Below are positions 7,535 to 15,482 of a stretch of DNA of 18,733 bases, piece by piece. Positions within the stretch are counted from its first letter, which is position 1. The number at the start of each line of letters is the position of its first letter. A program made the position numbers and the translations under genes. The notes under the pieces are model-generated. The model ran no database searches, had not been told where the DNA came from, and saw only the letters and a list, made by a program, of their open reading frames with translations. This DNA comes from Candidatus Kapaibacterium sp. (lineage in GTDB: Bacteria; Bacteroidota; Ignavibacteria; Kapaibacteriales; Kapaibacteriaceae): contig JAURNF010000269.1 in the NCBI GenBank assembly GCA_030830285.1, positions 1 through 18,733 on the forward strand, written 5' to 3'.

Positions 7535-9379
7535 ATGAAAATGTTGGGTCTCTTTGCAGCAAGTTGTATTGCTGTGAGTGCAGTTAGCGCACAGGACTTC
7601 CCTGTTCGCATCGAACCAGTAACAATGATCCCGTACCTGCAGGGTCGTGTCGTAGTTCCACCATCACCACTGAAGTATCAGAACATCTTTGTCGGTGGTG
7701 TTGACAGTGTCGAAACAGACATGGGTCGCACTGCGGCTAAGCAGTGGCACGACTACATCGGTTATGCAGCGGACGAAACAGGCGCTTCACTCGGATATCT
7801 GATCGTTAACCACGAAATGATCGAAGCCAACGATAAGATTGGTGACGGTGGCGGTATGACGATGTTCAAACTCGGCAAGAAGGCAGACGGAACACTCGAG
7901 GTACTCGACCAGACACTACCAGATGGACGTAAGGGCAAGTTCTTCAATGTTGATTTCAAGAACACAGTCGGCGAAACAGGCATGAACTGCGGCGGCATGT
8001 CCGGATTCGGTCGTGTGTGGACGGCTGAAGAATGGTACCAGTCATCGAACAAGGGTATCAATGCCGAAGGCAAGGGATTCCGCGACACGAGCGACTTCGT
8101 GATCGGCTCAAAGCAGCCATCAGGTTTTCCTGGTCTCGACGGAAAGACAATCAAGCGTTTTCAGAATCTGAACTGGATGGTTGAAATCGACCCGAAGACA
8201 GCCAAGGCAGTTCGTAAGTACTACAACTGGGGCCGTCAAGGCTTCGAGGGCGGTCAAGTGATGCCCGACGGCAAGACGATCTTCCTGTTCGAAGACGGTG
8301 CAGCAGGTCGCTCGATCCTCACAAAGTTCGTTGCTGATGTAGCAGGCGACTACACAAAGGGTAAGACATACTTCTACAAGCAAGATGCAGGTAAGTACAC
8401 AGGCACATGGGTAGAAGTACCGAACAATCCAGCAACAGATTGGGACATCCTTGTCGCACCGCACAACTGGGCGAAGACAAAGGGTATCACGGGCTTCACA
8501 CGTCTTGAGTGGGGTGCATTCAATAAGACTGACGGTAAGATCTATATCACAGAAACAGGTCAGGATCGTCCGGGTGCTAACTACAAGTCGGCGCTTGCCG
8601 ATGGCTGGACACTTCCACAGCACACATACGATCGTGCAAAGGAGCAGGGTGTTGCAGTTGACAGCAGTGCACACATGGATTACTATGGCCGCGTACTTGT
8701 GCTTGACCTCAACGACAATTCTGTGCGCTCGTTCCTCGAGGGCGGTCCTTACACCACAGACGCAGCAGCAGTCCCATCACGCTATCCAGAGAAGCATCTC
8801 TCAAACCCTGACGGACTGGGATTCCTCTATGTAAACGGCAAGACATTCATGGTGATCGAAGAGGACCTCAATGGCACCAGCTTCGGTCGTATGCCGAACA
8901 CAGGCATGCGCGGTACAAACTGTGAAGCTTGGCTTCTTGATATGACAAAGGCACCAACGATCGATAACCTGTATCGTCTTGCGATTTCTCCATACGGTTC
9001 AGAAATCACAGGCTTTGCATCACTTGATGACGGCAACACGGTATTGATCAATTCACAACACCCTGACAACGCAACGATCAGTGACGCAGCAGCGAAGAAC
9101 TCGCTCACATTCGCGGTCACGGGTCTGAAGCAACTCGTCAGCTCAATCGAGAAGGACAACGACGGCCGCACACAGGGCGCAGTATCGGTGTTCCCAAATC
9201 CAACATCGACACAACTCAACTTCACAAGCGAGGTTGATGCTGCTCTGTATGATGCAACAGGTGCTCGTGTACGTGTCGTACGCAATGCAACGACACTCGA
9301 CATCGCGGATCTTGCAACTGGTGTCTACTACGTGCGTTTCACAGATGGCACCACACAACAAGTGGTCATTCAGCGCTAA
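7535..9379 (+). CDS. PhoX-family (DUF839) secreted protein with T9SS sorting domain
   Basis: This 614-residue protein has a signal peptide (about 1-19, ending AVSAQ). Family marks are GYLIVNHEMI (NHE at 92-94), then MNCGGMSGFGRVWTAEEWY, where Cys152 and the Glu-Glu at 165-166 match the NCAGG...TCEE block that binds iron in PhoX phosphatases. GFTRLEWGAFN and KIYITETG, then NPDGLGF and IEEDLNG, also fit. Where PhoX usually has a His-Glu pair (RFxHE), this protein reads GRQGFEGG, so the His is Phe. PhoX enzymes are Fe/Ca-dependent phosphomonoesterases; activity here is inferred and not certain. From about residue 548 a type A sorting domain (VFPNPTS ... LATGVYYVRF) points to T9SS export. GGAGAG upstream of 7535 supports this start. 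Codon choice looks strongly biased (ACA Thr, AAG Lys), hinting at high expression. Confidence 0.82.
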   Translation: MKMLGLFAASCIAVSAVSAQDFPVRIEPVTMIPYLQGRVVVPPSPLKYQNIFVGGVDSVETDMGRTAAKQWHDYIGYAADETGASLGYLIVNHEMIEANDKIGDGGGMTMFKLGKKADGTLEVLDQTLPDGRKGKFFNVDFKNTVGETGMNCGGMSGFGRVWTAEEWYQSSNKGINAEGKGFRDTSDFVIGSKQPSGFPGLDGKTIKRFQNLNWMVEIDPKTAKAVRKYYNWGRQGFEGGQVMPDGKTIFLFEDGAAGRSILTKFVADVAGDYTKGKTYFYKQDAGKYTGTWVEVPNNPATDWDILVAPHNWAKTKGITGFTRLEWGAFNKTDGKIYITETGQDRPGANYKSALADGWTLPQHTYDRAKEQGVAVDSSAHMDYYGRVLVLDLNDNSVRSFLEGGPYTTDAAAVPSRYPEKHLSNPDGLGFLYVNGKTFMVIEEDLNGTSFGRMPNTGMRGTNCEAWLLDMTKAPTIDNLYRLAISPYGSEITGFASLDDGNTVLINSQHPDNATISDAAAKNSLTFAVTGLKQLVSSIEKDNDGRTQGAVSVFPNPTSTQLNFTSEVDAALYDATGARVRVVRNATTLDIADLATGVYYVRFTDGTTQQVVIQR

Positions 9380-9402
9380 CCTCTCTACGTAACGACAATC
9401 TG

Positions 9403-9437
9403 CACAGGACCGACGCCACAACGGCGCCGGTCCTGTG
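9403..9437 (+). terminator. Stem-loop terminator after the PhoX-family gene
   Basis: CACAGGACCG (9403-9412) pairs perfectly with CGGTCCTGTG (9428-9437). An inner CGCC/GGCG stem (9414-9417 with 9423-9426) closes a five-base loop. It lies 24 bases past the stop and is followed by TTGCGTTTC, a modest T-rich run. It also occupies the upstream GTG candidate start of the next gene. Confidence 0.75.
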
Positions 9438-9470
9438 TTGCGTTTCATCACCCTAGCAGAAAGACTCTAC

Positions 9471-11408
9471 ATGCAACGGCTCGGAGTAGCGCTAAGTAGC
9501 ATCGTTGTCATTGCTGTTGTCGTTGGTGCATTGGCACGTGACATACATCGCGAACGGAAAGACGTTCAACGCCAACTCATCGAGAAGGTCACTCGAGAAG
9601 TAGAGCGGACGTCAATACGATTTGCAAACGTATGTCGAACGACGTCTGTTGGGGATAGTGCGAGTTTGCTCTATGCGTCCTATGATTCTCTACGTCGTGC
9701 ATACAAAGCCTGCGAACCTCTAATCGAGTATCTCGATCCTGGAACAGTGACTGCGCATCTCAACGGTGCTCCGTTGCCAAAGCTCGATCCGAAGTCGACA
9801 TTCATTGATATTCTCGAGCCTGAAGGACTTCAGGTGATCGACGATGCCCTCTTCGAGAGTGATATCCTCACAAGCGAACAGATAGATCGTATCCGTGACT
9901 GCGCAGATCGATTCGTAACGGCTCTGCGAATGACAGGTGCGATGCTTCGTCAAGCACCCTGGACAGATCGTATGATGCTCGAGGCTTCGCGCACTGGTGT
10001 CATGCGCATCATGGCGATGGGCATAACAGGATTTGATCGTCCAGCATCTGAACCAACTCTCGACGACAATGCACCAGCGCTGATCACGATCAGAGAGATT
10101 CTTCTAACCTACAAGCCATGGTGTTCATCCTCTCAATGCGGACTGACGTTATCAGAAGCTCTCGCGCACGTCGATGTAGCGCAAGGCTACATGAAGCAAT
10201 CATTTGAGCAATGCGATCGCATGGAGCTGATACGCACTTCGCTCGACCCACTGTATGCGGGAATTGCACATCTGCAGAAGGCACTGCAGATCGAGTTTGC
10301 AGATGAAGTTGGCAACGGTCTCATCGTGGTGAATCCCCGTGGAACCAGCATGTTCAATGATGAGGTGTTTAACCCGTACGCCACCACTGGAATGACATCA
10401 GCGTCGCACACACCAGAGATGGTGGAACTGGGGCGATTGTTGTTCTTCGATCCAGTTCTCTCATCTACAAACGAACGTGCATGTGCATCATGCCATCAGC
10501 CCGAGCTAGCATTCACCGACGGACGCGTCAAAAGCCTTGCACTTGGTCGTAATAGTTCGATTCAACGTAATGCTCCGACCCTGATCAACAGCGTCTATGC
10601 ACGACGCTTCTTCTATGATCTGCGAGCATTGCGGCTCAATGACGTTGTTGCCCACGTCGTGACGCACGAAGATGAGTTTGGCTCCTCACTGATCGATATG
10701 GTTGGACGACTGCGTGATTCGAAGGAATATGTAGCGCTGTTTGAACGCGCATTTGGTGTGCGTGGTCTCGAGGCAATTGATGCAACGCATGTGGGGCTCG
10801 CATTAGGTGCATACATTTCCACATTGCGATCGTTCAACTCGCGCGTTGATCGCTACCTGCGTGGGGAATCAGTACAGATCAGTGCAAGTGAGCGTCGAGG
10901 CATGAACTTGTTCATGGGCAAGGCAGCCTGCGCTTCGTGTCACTTTCCACCAACATTCGCCGGATATGTGCCGCCAGCGTTTGTTGAAAGCGAGTCGGAG
11001 ATTCTTGGAGTGCCGATCAGAGTCGATACAGCAGATGCTACGCCAGATCCTGATGTCGGTCGTGCCGCTGGTATTCGACGCGAACAGTCGGCGATCTATC
11101 GACATTCATTCAAGACTCCGACGGTGCGCAATGTTGAACTAACCGCTCCATACTTTCACAACGGTGCATATCAGACACTCGAGCAAGTAGTGGACTTTTA
11201 CGCACGTGGTGGTGGAAAGGGTATAGGATGGGATGTGCCATATCAGACCCTACCGTTCGACAACCTCGATCTCACGTCACAGGACCGGACTGATATCATT
11301 GCGTTCATGCGTGCACTGACGGACACAACGAATCTGACTCGCCGTCCAACTCGACTGCCATCGTTTCCGAAGCAACGCTCTGCACGCACAGTCGGTGGAG
11401 ATTACTAA
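9471..11408 (+). CDS. MauG/cytochrome c peroxidase-type diheme protein with imelysin-like N-terminal region
   Basis: This 645-residue protein has an N-terminal hydrophobic segment (about 3-22) that is either a signal peptide or an anchor. Residues of roughly 35-300 are helical and carry EPLIEYLDPGTV, LNGAPLPKLDP and ILEPEGLQVIDDALFE, a pattern seen in Bacteroidota proteins that join an imelysin-like domain to a peroxidase. The peroxidase part begins with ELGRLLFFDPVLS. Heme 1 is CASCH (338-342, followed by QPELAFTDG) and heme 2 is CASCH (487-491). YFHNGAYQTLEQVVDFYARGGG closes the family pattern. Such proteins reduce hydrogen peroxide or oxidise protein or small partners in the periplasm. I chose the ATG at 9471; the in-frame GTG at 9435 lies inside the terminator stem. 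It is flanked by terminators on both sides, so it is probably monocistronic. Confidence 0.87.
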   Translation: MQRLGVALSSIVVIAVVVGALARDIHRERKDVQRQLIEKVTREVERTSIRFANVCRTTSVGDSASLLYASYDSLRRAYKACEPLIEYLDPGTVTAHLNGAPLPKLDPKSTFIDILEPEGLQVIDDALFESDILTSEQIDRIRDCADRFVTALRMTGAMLRQAPWTDRMMLEASRTGVMRIMAMGITGFDRPASEPTLDDNAPALITIREILLTYKPWCSSSQCGLTLSEALAHVDVAQGYMKQSFEQCDRMELIRTSLDPLYAGIAHLQKALQIEFADEVGNGLIVVNPRGTSMFNDEVFNPYATTGMTSASHTPEMVELGRLLFFDPVLSSTNERACASCHQPELAFTDGRVKSLALGRNSSIQRNAPTLINSVYARRFFYDLRALRLNDVVAHVVTHEDEFGSSLIDMVGRLRDSKEYVALFERAFGVRGLEAIDATHVGLALGAYISTLRSFNSRVDRYLRGESVQISASERRGMNLFMGKAACASCHFPPTFAGYVPPAFVESESEILGVPIRVDTADATPDPDVGRAAGIRREQSAIYRHSFKTPTVRNVELTAPYFHNGAYQTLEQVVDFYARGGGKGIGWDVPYQTLPFDNLDLTSQDRTDIIAFMRALTDTTNLTRRPTRLPSFPKQRSARTVGGDY

Positions 11409-11413
11409 CAGCA

Positions 11414-11450
11414 AAGCCCCCTAAAAACCGTTCGGTGTGCTAGGGGGCTT
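11414..11450. terminator. Strong stem-loop terminator after the peroxidase gene
   Basis: AAGCCCCCTA (11414-11423) pairs perfectly with TAGGGGGCTT (11441-11450). An inner ACCG/CGGT stem (11427-11430 with 11433-11436) is also possible. It starts six bases after the stop. The T tract is short, but the GC-rich ten-base stem is clear. It may also work on the minus strand for the gene ending at 11555. Confidence 0.8.
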
Positions 11451-11495
11451 ACATGCGTACAAAGGCTACGTTGGGCGTTGTTGCTGCAGCGCTAT

Positions 11496-11529
11496 AAGTG
11501 CGACGCTGAATAGTGGACAGTTCGCACTT
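11496..11529. repeat. Inverted repeat downstream of the small barrel gene
   Basis: AAGTGCGA (11496-11503) pairs with TCGCACTT (11522-11529), with a further CTG/CAG pairing (11506-11508 with 11518-11520) inside. It lies 25 bases past the stop of the minus-strand gene and could help end its transcript. There is no T tract. The rest of 11451-11554 shows no gene. Confidence 0.45.
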
Positions 11530-11554
11530 GATTGCCTGCCTTGATGAATTGGCT

Positions 11555-12001
11555 CTACAACGCGATGTTGAGTCCGATCTGTGCAGTCGGAATCACACCG
11601 AGATCACCGTAATCGTCGCGCATAGCGACACCGAGAAACGCATTGAAGTAGATGTTCTGCGATCCAAAGATTGGCGCGATGTAGCCTATCTCTGGCCCAA
11701 CGGCGCCACCTTCAGCTTCGACAAATAGGAGGTCAACGGAGAAGTAGTGAAAGCGTGCGCCAACATACCATGGGCCACCGGCGAGAGCATACCCTGCGCC
11801 GATGTTGCCAGTCCAACCAATGGTAAGAGCGAGTGTTCCATCGACGATCAAATCGCGATTGTCCGTCGTGCCTCCCATGTATGCTACGCGAGCACCTAAC
11901 AGTGCCGGAGCACCTGTTTGGAGTCCGATTGTAACGTCACCGCTGAATGCTGTAGACGTTATGGCCAGTAGCGCTGCACAGAGTGATAGTATGCACTTCA
12001 T
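11555..12001 (-). CDS. Small secreted protein, predicted outer-membrane-type barrel, unknown function
   Basis: This 148-residue protein has a clear signal peptide (about 1-20, ending STAFSG). The mature part is short alternating beta strands rich in Gly and aromatic residues (VTIGLQTG, GYALAGGPWYVGARFHYFSV, IYFNAFLGVAM) and ends TAQIGLNIAL. This looks like a small outer-membrane or surface barrel, but I do not recognise a family. The ATG at 12001 is preceded by AAGGA at a good distance; upstream in-frame codons on this strand are open but carry no signal peptide and run into the divergent multicopper oxidase gene, so I reject the longer form. A 120-bp divergent region separates it from the multicopper oxidase gene. 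Confidence 0.75.
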   Translation of the reverse strand: MKCILSLCAALLAITSTAFSGDVTIGLQTGAPALLGARVAYMGGTTDNRDLIVDGTLALTIGWTGNIGAGYALAGGPWYVGARFHYFSVDLLFVEAEGGAVGPEIGYIAPIFGSQNIYFNAFLGVAMRDDYGDLGVIPTAQIGLNIAL

Positions 12002-12085
12002 GATGTTCCTTGCGTTGGAATTGTAAAGTGTTGTCGGTTGGACACGAATATAGGAATCGGCAGTACCTACTGATAGACCACTGCG

Positions 12086-12093
12086 TAGTTTTG
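12086..12093 (+). promoter_or_regulatory. Possible -7 box for the multicopper oxidase operon
   Basis: TAGTTTTG fits TAnnTTTG exactly and lies 28 bases before the ATG, leaving room for the AAAGG ribosome binding site (12109-12113). No TTG element is found 17-23 bases upstream, so confidence is limited. Confidence 0.35.
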
Positions 12094-12121
12094 CATAATC
12101 TCCTACTCGAAAGGTCAACAC

Positions 12122-13936
12122 ATGCTTCGTCCTTACCTCGTACTCCTGCTGACAATTGTTGTCGGACTCGCAACTGCGCTTGCGCAGAACACAGACCAAG
12201 AGATTCCACAGCCTCGCAGTGTTCGCGCAGTAAATGGCGTTCTCGTGGATACGTTGAACCTCGTCATGACGACGATCGATATCCAAGGTCGGAAGGTGCA
12301 GGCGCGTACATACAACGGTACAACACCCGGTGATCTCTGGCGCGTAAAGCCGGGCGAGACGATGAAGATTCACCTAAACAACCAATTGCCACCCAATCCA
12401 GATCAAGATCTACCAGACCAGGGCAACTACCCACAACGACCGAACACGACAAACCTGCACGTACACGGATTGAATGTTTCTCCGAAGGGCAATGGTGACA
12501 ATGTGCTTCTTGCGATCCTACCAGGAGAGAAGTTTGATTATGAATTCGCACTTCCGCAGAATCATGCCGCAGGGTCGTATTGGTACCATCCGCATCACCA
12601 CACATCAACGCTCTCGCAAGTTGTCAATGGACTAGCTGGATCGATCGTTGTTGAAGATCCAACGGATCCGAGCATCACTGATCCTGCGCTGTTAGCAATG
12701 CAAGACCGTGTGTTCTTGTTCTCGTCATTTAAGGTTGATACCGTTGCGAACAAGATTCCAGATCCACAACGCTTAACATCTAACACTGCTCTACAACCTC
12801 TTGTTGGCGTCGATAGTCCGGTATTTGTTAACGGCGTACTTGGCGGAACAATCACGATGCGTCCAGGCGAGATCCAGCGTTGGCGGATGATCAACGCCAC
12901 ATATGAGCTTACCATGCGGATGCACTGGAAGAAGATCGTTGGAACAGACACGGTTGACGTTGAGCACCTGAATATCGCGCGCGACGGACTGTACTATGCG
13001 CAGCCGGCAGCAGTAACATGGGTTCCATTTACCGCTGGATCACGCAGCGATGTCCTAGTGTCAGCACCTATGGATGACGCGACGTACGTCGTCATCATCA
13101 AGACGCTTGACCGCAATATGAAGGAGATCGAGAGTCGCGTAATGGCAACGATCGTACGTGCGGGCGATCCGATCGTCCCAGCGATGTCAATGCCAGCAAA
13201 GCTGCCAATTGCCATCAAGGAAGGTTCAATCCGCAATGAGGAGATCACAGGTACGCGAGAAGTTGTATTCCGCATTGGAGACTTTGGTCCAGTCGCAACA
13301 GACTCCACTGCGATTAGCCGCGTATTCACGATCAACAACTCACCGTTTAATCACGATGTGGTCAACATCACAGTAAAAGCTGGTGATGTTGAAGAGTGGA
13401 CCATCCGCAACGAAAGCAATGGATGGCATCCGTTTCATATCCACATAAACGAGTTTCAAGTGGTTGCGATCAATGGTAAGTACATGGAGCAGCCGGTGTG
13501 GCACGACGTGTTGCTGTTGCAGCCACAGACGACATACACGATACGTCATCGCTTCGATAAGTTCGATGGCAAGACAGTGATGCACTGTCACTTCCTTCCA
13601 CATGAGGACTGGGGTATGATGAATCTCATCGAGATTCTGCCAGGTACCTCATCAGTGGACGAAGAGCCGTGGAAAAACCCAATGGCCTTCCCGAATCCAG
13701 TGGCAGGACGCATGCAGCAACTCAGCGTGCGTTTGCCAGAGCTCCTCGGTGATGCTCCCGTAACAGTATCGTTGCATGATGTCAGTGGAGCACAACTTCA
13801 GGTGCTCACGACAACAGCTTCGGCATCACCTACTGTGCGCTTCAATGTGGAAGGCTATGCAGCAGGCTCGTATTTCGTGCGCGTTGATGATGGACATCGC
13901 TACAAGGTGAGCGATATGGTTGTGCTTGTGCGATGA
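12122..13936 (+). CDS. Secreted multicopper oxidase (laccase-like) with T9SS sorting domain
   Basis: This 604-residue protein has a signal peptide (about 1-21, ending ATALAQ). All four copper-binding blocks are intact: NLHVHGLN (His113, His115), YWYHPHHH (His156, His158), NGWHPFHIH (His436, His439, His441) and MHCHFLPHEDWGMM (His488, Cys489, His490, His494, axial Met499). The type 1 copper with Met ligand and the trinuclear cluster are thus complete. Such enzymes oxidise phenols, metal ions such as Cu(I), Fe(II) or Mn(II), or other substrates with four-electron reduction of oxygen; no Met-rich insert typical of CueO/CopA is obvious. From about residue 522 a sorting domain (MAFPNPVAG ... YAAGSYFVRV) predicts T9SS export to the surface. 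AAAGG precedes the ATG. The stop overlaps the downstream redoxin start as ATGA. Confidence 0.9.
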   Translation: MLRPYLVLLLTIVVGLATALAQNTDQEIPQPRSVRAVNGVLVDTLNLVMTTIDIQGRKVQARTYNGTTPGDLWRVKPGETMKIHLNNQLPPNPDQDLPDQGNYPQRPNTTNLHVHGLNVSPKGNGDNVLLAILPGEKFDYEFALPQNHAAGSYWYHPHHHTSTLSQVVNGLAGSIVVEDPTDPSITDPALLAMQDRVFLFSSFKVDTVANKIPDPQRLTSNTALQPLVGVDSPVFVNGVLGGTITMRPGEIQRWRMINATYELTMRMHWKKIVGTDTVDVEHLNIARDGLYYAQPAAVTWVPFTAGSRSDVLVSAPMDDATYVVIIKTLDRNMKEIESRVMATIVRAGDPIVPAMSMPAKLPIAIKEGSIRNEEITGTREVVFRIGDFGPVATDSTAISRVFTINNSPFNHDVVNITVKAGDVEEWTIRNESNGWHPFHIHINEFQVVAINGKYMEQPVWHDVLLLQPQTTYTIRHRFDKFDGKTVMHCHFLPHEDWGMMNLIEILPGTSSVDEEPWKNPMAFPNPVAGRMQQLSVRLPELLGDAPVTVSLHDVSGAQLQVLTTTASASPTVRFNVEGYAAGSYFVRVDDGHRYKVSDMVVLVR

Positions 13937-14454
13937 GAGCTGTTCTTGCACTTGTCTGTGCTTTGGTAGCACTAGTCACTGGAGTATCGGCACAGCAACG
14001 AACGCTCGCTCATCTGCCAACACTGCTGTCAGCAGGGGGAGACACTGTTGACCTTCTTGCGGTGTCGGACACAGAGCCCTTGCTTGTTGTGCGACATCTA
14101 GGCGCAACGTGCTCGCATTGTGTTGAGCAACTCCGCGCAATCATTCGCTATCACGACGTGTCGGGTCCGATCCCAAGCAGGGTAATAGCCTTCTCATCTG
14201 ACGACGTGCCGACATGCGACTCAATGACGAAGCAACTTCGCATTGATCGCAAACTCATCTCGCTGTGCAGCGACCGTGAGGATGCTGTAGCCAATGCACT
14301 TGGATGTGTCATCTCCGAGCGTGACGGTACGATTACTGACCTGCACCTCGTGATGGTGCTGTATCGCCGTCGCGTGCTCTTCGAGCACTACTCTATCACG
14401 CCCCTGATGAGCTTCGGTGACGTCATGGGGGTAGTAGCGAACGTGAAGCGGTAG
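13933..14454 (+). CDS. Secreted thioredoxin-fold/AhpC-TSA-like redoxin
   Basis: This 173-residue protein has a signal peptide (about 1-20, ending GVSAQ). The core reads PLLVVRHLGATCSHCVEQL, with Cys60-x-x-Cys63 placed after a beta strand as in thioredoxin-fold and peroxiredoxin-like proteins; the expected ISLCSDREDAVANALG segment follows, where AhpC-like proteins have a 'D...va..yg' block. Extra cysteines near residues 96 and 116-126 may take part. It would act as an oxidoreductase or thiol peroxidase outside the cytoplasm. Its start overlaps the multicopper oxidase stop by four bases (ATGA), so the two are coupled in translation. A role in keeping the T1 cysteine or copper site of the oxidase reduced is possible but inferred. 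Confidence 0.75.
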   Translation: MRAVLALVCALVALVTGVSAQQRTLAHLPTLLSAGGDTVDLLAVSDTEPLLVVRHLGATCSHCVEQLRAIIRYHDVSGPIPSRVIAFSSDDVPTCDSMTKQLRIDRKLISLCSDREDAVANALGCVISERDGTITDLHLVMVLYRRRVLFEHYSITPLMSFGDVMGVVANVKR

Positions 14455-14475
14455 GGGGATGCGTCGTCGTATCGT

Positions 14476-15435
14476 CTACAGCTGCGCGATCCACAAATAG
14501 ATCGGCATCCCTACAGCGATGTTGAACGGGAACGTCACGCCGAGCGCCATCGGGATGTAGAGTCCGGGATCGGCTTTGGGCACAGCCAAACGCATAGCCG
14601 CAGGTACTGCGATGTACGATGCACTTGCAGCAAGAACAGCAAACATGAAGCGGTTGGCTGGGTCGGCGATGAATGCATGAGCGAGAAACGCAACTGCAAT
14701 ACCATTAACGAGTGGCATCAGGATGCCTCCTACAACAGCGAGCCATCCGTACTGACGAAATGCTCCGATCTTGTTGCCGGTAATCATGCCCATTTCGAGC
14801 AGGAAGATGGCGAGGAAGCCCTTGAAGATGTCGGTCGTGAATGGCTTGATGCCCATTGCTGCCTTTTCATCGGAGATCATGCCGACAATGAGGCTACCCA
14901 TGATCATGAGCACACTACCGTTCGTGAGCGAATGATGCAGTACGTCACGCACGGACACCTTCGTATTGGCGTCGTGATCGTACAATGAGATCAGCATCAC
15001 CCCAACGATGATGGCCGGCGCCTCCATCAGAGCCATCACTGCTACCATGTGTCCACCGAATGACATGCCCTGGGCCTCAAGCACCGTAGAGGCTGTAATA
15101 AACGTCACTGCGCTTACCGAACCATACGCAGCAGCGACAGCACCCGCATCAGATACCGACAACTTCCGCTTGAGGATGAAGAACGTGTAGAGCGGTATGA
15201 TCGACGCCACGATGACGCCAGCAATGCATGACCAAATGATCTCTTCCGTCAACGGACTATGGATGAGCTCTTGTCCGCCCTTGAAGCCAATCGAGAAGAG
15301 CAGATACAAGCTGATAAACTTTGCTGAACTCGCAGGGATCTCTAGATCGCTCTTTACACGAACTGCGAACACTCCCAGTAAGAAGAACAGGAGCGTAGGG
15401 TTAGTGAGGTTTGAGATGAGCAGTTGGAAGTCCAT
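14476..15435 (-). CDS. sbtA: SbtA-type sodium-dependent bicarbonate transporter
   Basis: This 319-residue inner-membrane protein has about ten hydrophobic helices. Family marks of SbtA (DUF897) are FFLLGVFAVRVKSDLEIP near the N terminus, LYLLFSIGFKGGQEL (about 44-58), AAAYGSVSAVTFITA (about 102-116) and MEAPAIIVGVM in the middle, with a cytoplasmic loop around DHDANTKV. In cyanobacteria SbtA imports bicarbonate with sodium and is gated by the PII-like SbtB; no SbtB gene lies beside it here. In a non-phototroph it may supply bicarbonate for carboxylases, but substrate is inferred. It has no ribosome binding site. A TATCTTTG box eight bases before the ATG suggests a very short leader. It converges with the redoxin gene (21 bases between the two stop codons). 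Confidence 0.88.
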   Translation of the reverse strand: MDFQLLISNLTNPTLLFFLLGVFAVRVKSDLEIPASSAKFISLYLLFSIGFKGGQELIHSPLTEEIIWSCIAGVIVASIIPLYTFFILKRKLSVSDAGAVAAAYGSVSAVTFITASTVLEAQGMSFGGHMVAVMALMEAPAIIVGVMLISLYDHDANTKVSVRDVLHHSLTNGSVLMIMGSLIVGMISDEKAAMGIKPFTTDIFKGFLAIFLLEMGMITGNKIGAFRQYGWLAVVGGILMPLVNGIAVAFLAHAFIADPANRFMFAVLAASASYIAVPAAMRLAVPKADPGLYIPMALGVTFPFNIAVGMPIYLWIAQL

Positions 15436-15443
15436 AGGCAGTG

Positions 15444-15451
15444 CAAAGATA
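15444..15451 (-). promoter_or_regulatory. -7 box of the sbtA-like gene
   Basis: On the minus strand the sequence reads TATCTTTG, an exact fit to TAnnTTTG, eight bases before the ATG. No TTG element lies at the usual distance. It faces the GNAT promoter across the same 50-bp gap. Confidence 0.45.
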
Positions 15452-15454
15452 CCG

Positions 15455-15482
15455 TTGTATCAAGCATTGGTGATTAGTTTTG
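15455..15482 (+). promoter_or_regulatory. Bacteroidota-type promoter of the GNAT gene
   Basis: TTG (15455-15457), 17 bases, then TAGTTTTG (15475-15482) fits TTG-N17 to 23-TAnnTTTG fully. The ATG at 15486 begins three bases later, so the transcript may be leaderless. An in-frame TTG at 15480 lies inside the box and is therefore an unlikely start. Confidence 0.55.

Noticed and set aside
8120..8674. Cysteine-rich minus-strand open frame inside the PhoX-family gene
   Set aside because: The Cys content comes from reading common ACA Thr codons of the sense gene backwards; a shadow frame.
9435..9470. GTG start for the diheme peroxidase
   Set aside because: It lies in the 3' arm of the terminator stem of the previous gene; the ATG at 9471 begins the signal/anchor segment.
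11513..11728. Small plus-strand open frame after the peroxidase
   Set aside because: It overlaps the 3' half of the minus-strand barrel gene and has no motif or ribosome binding site.
12002..12373. N-terminal extension of the small barrel gene
   Set aside because: The signal peptide and AAGGA site belong to the ATG at 12001; the extension runs through the divergent control region into the multicopper oxidase coding sequence.
14455..14475. Hairpin between the redoxin and sbtA-like stops
   Set aside because: GATGCGTCGTCGTATC is only partly self-complementary, with mismatches and no T tract; not a convincing terminator.
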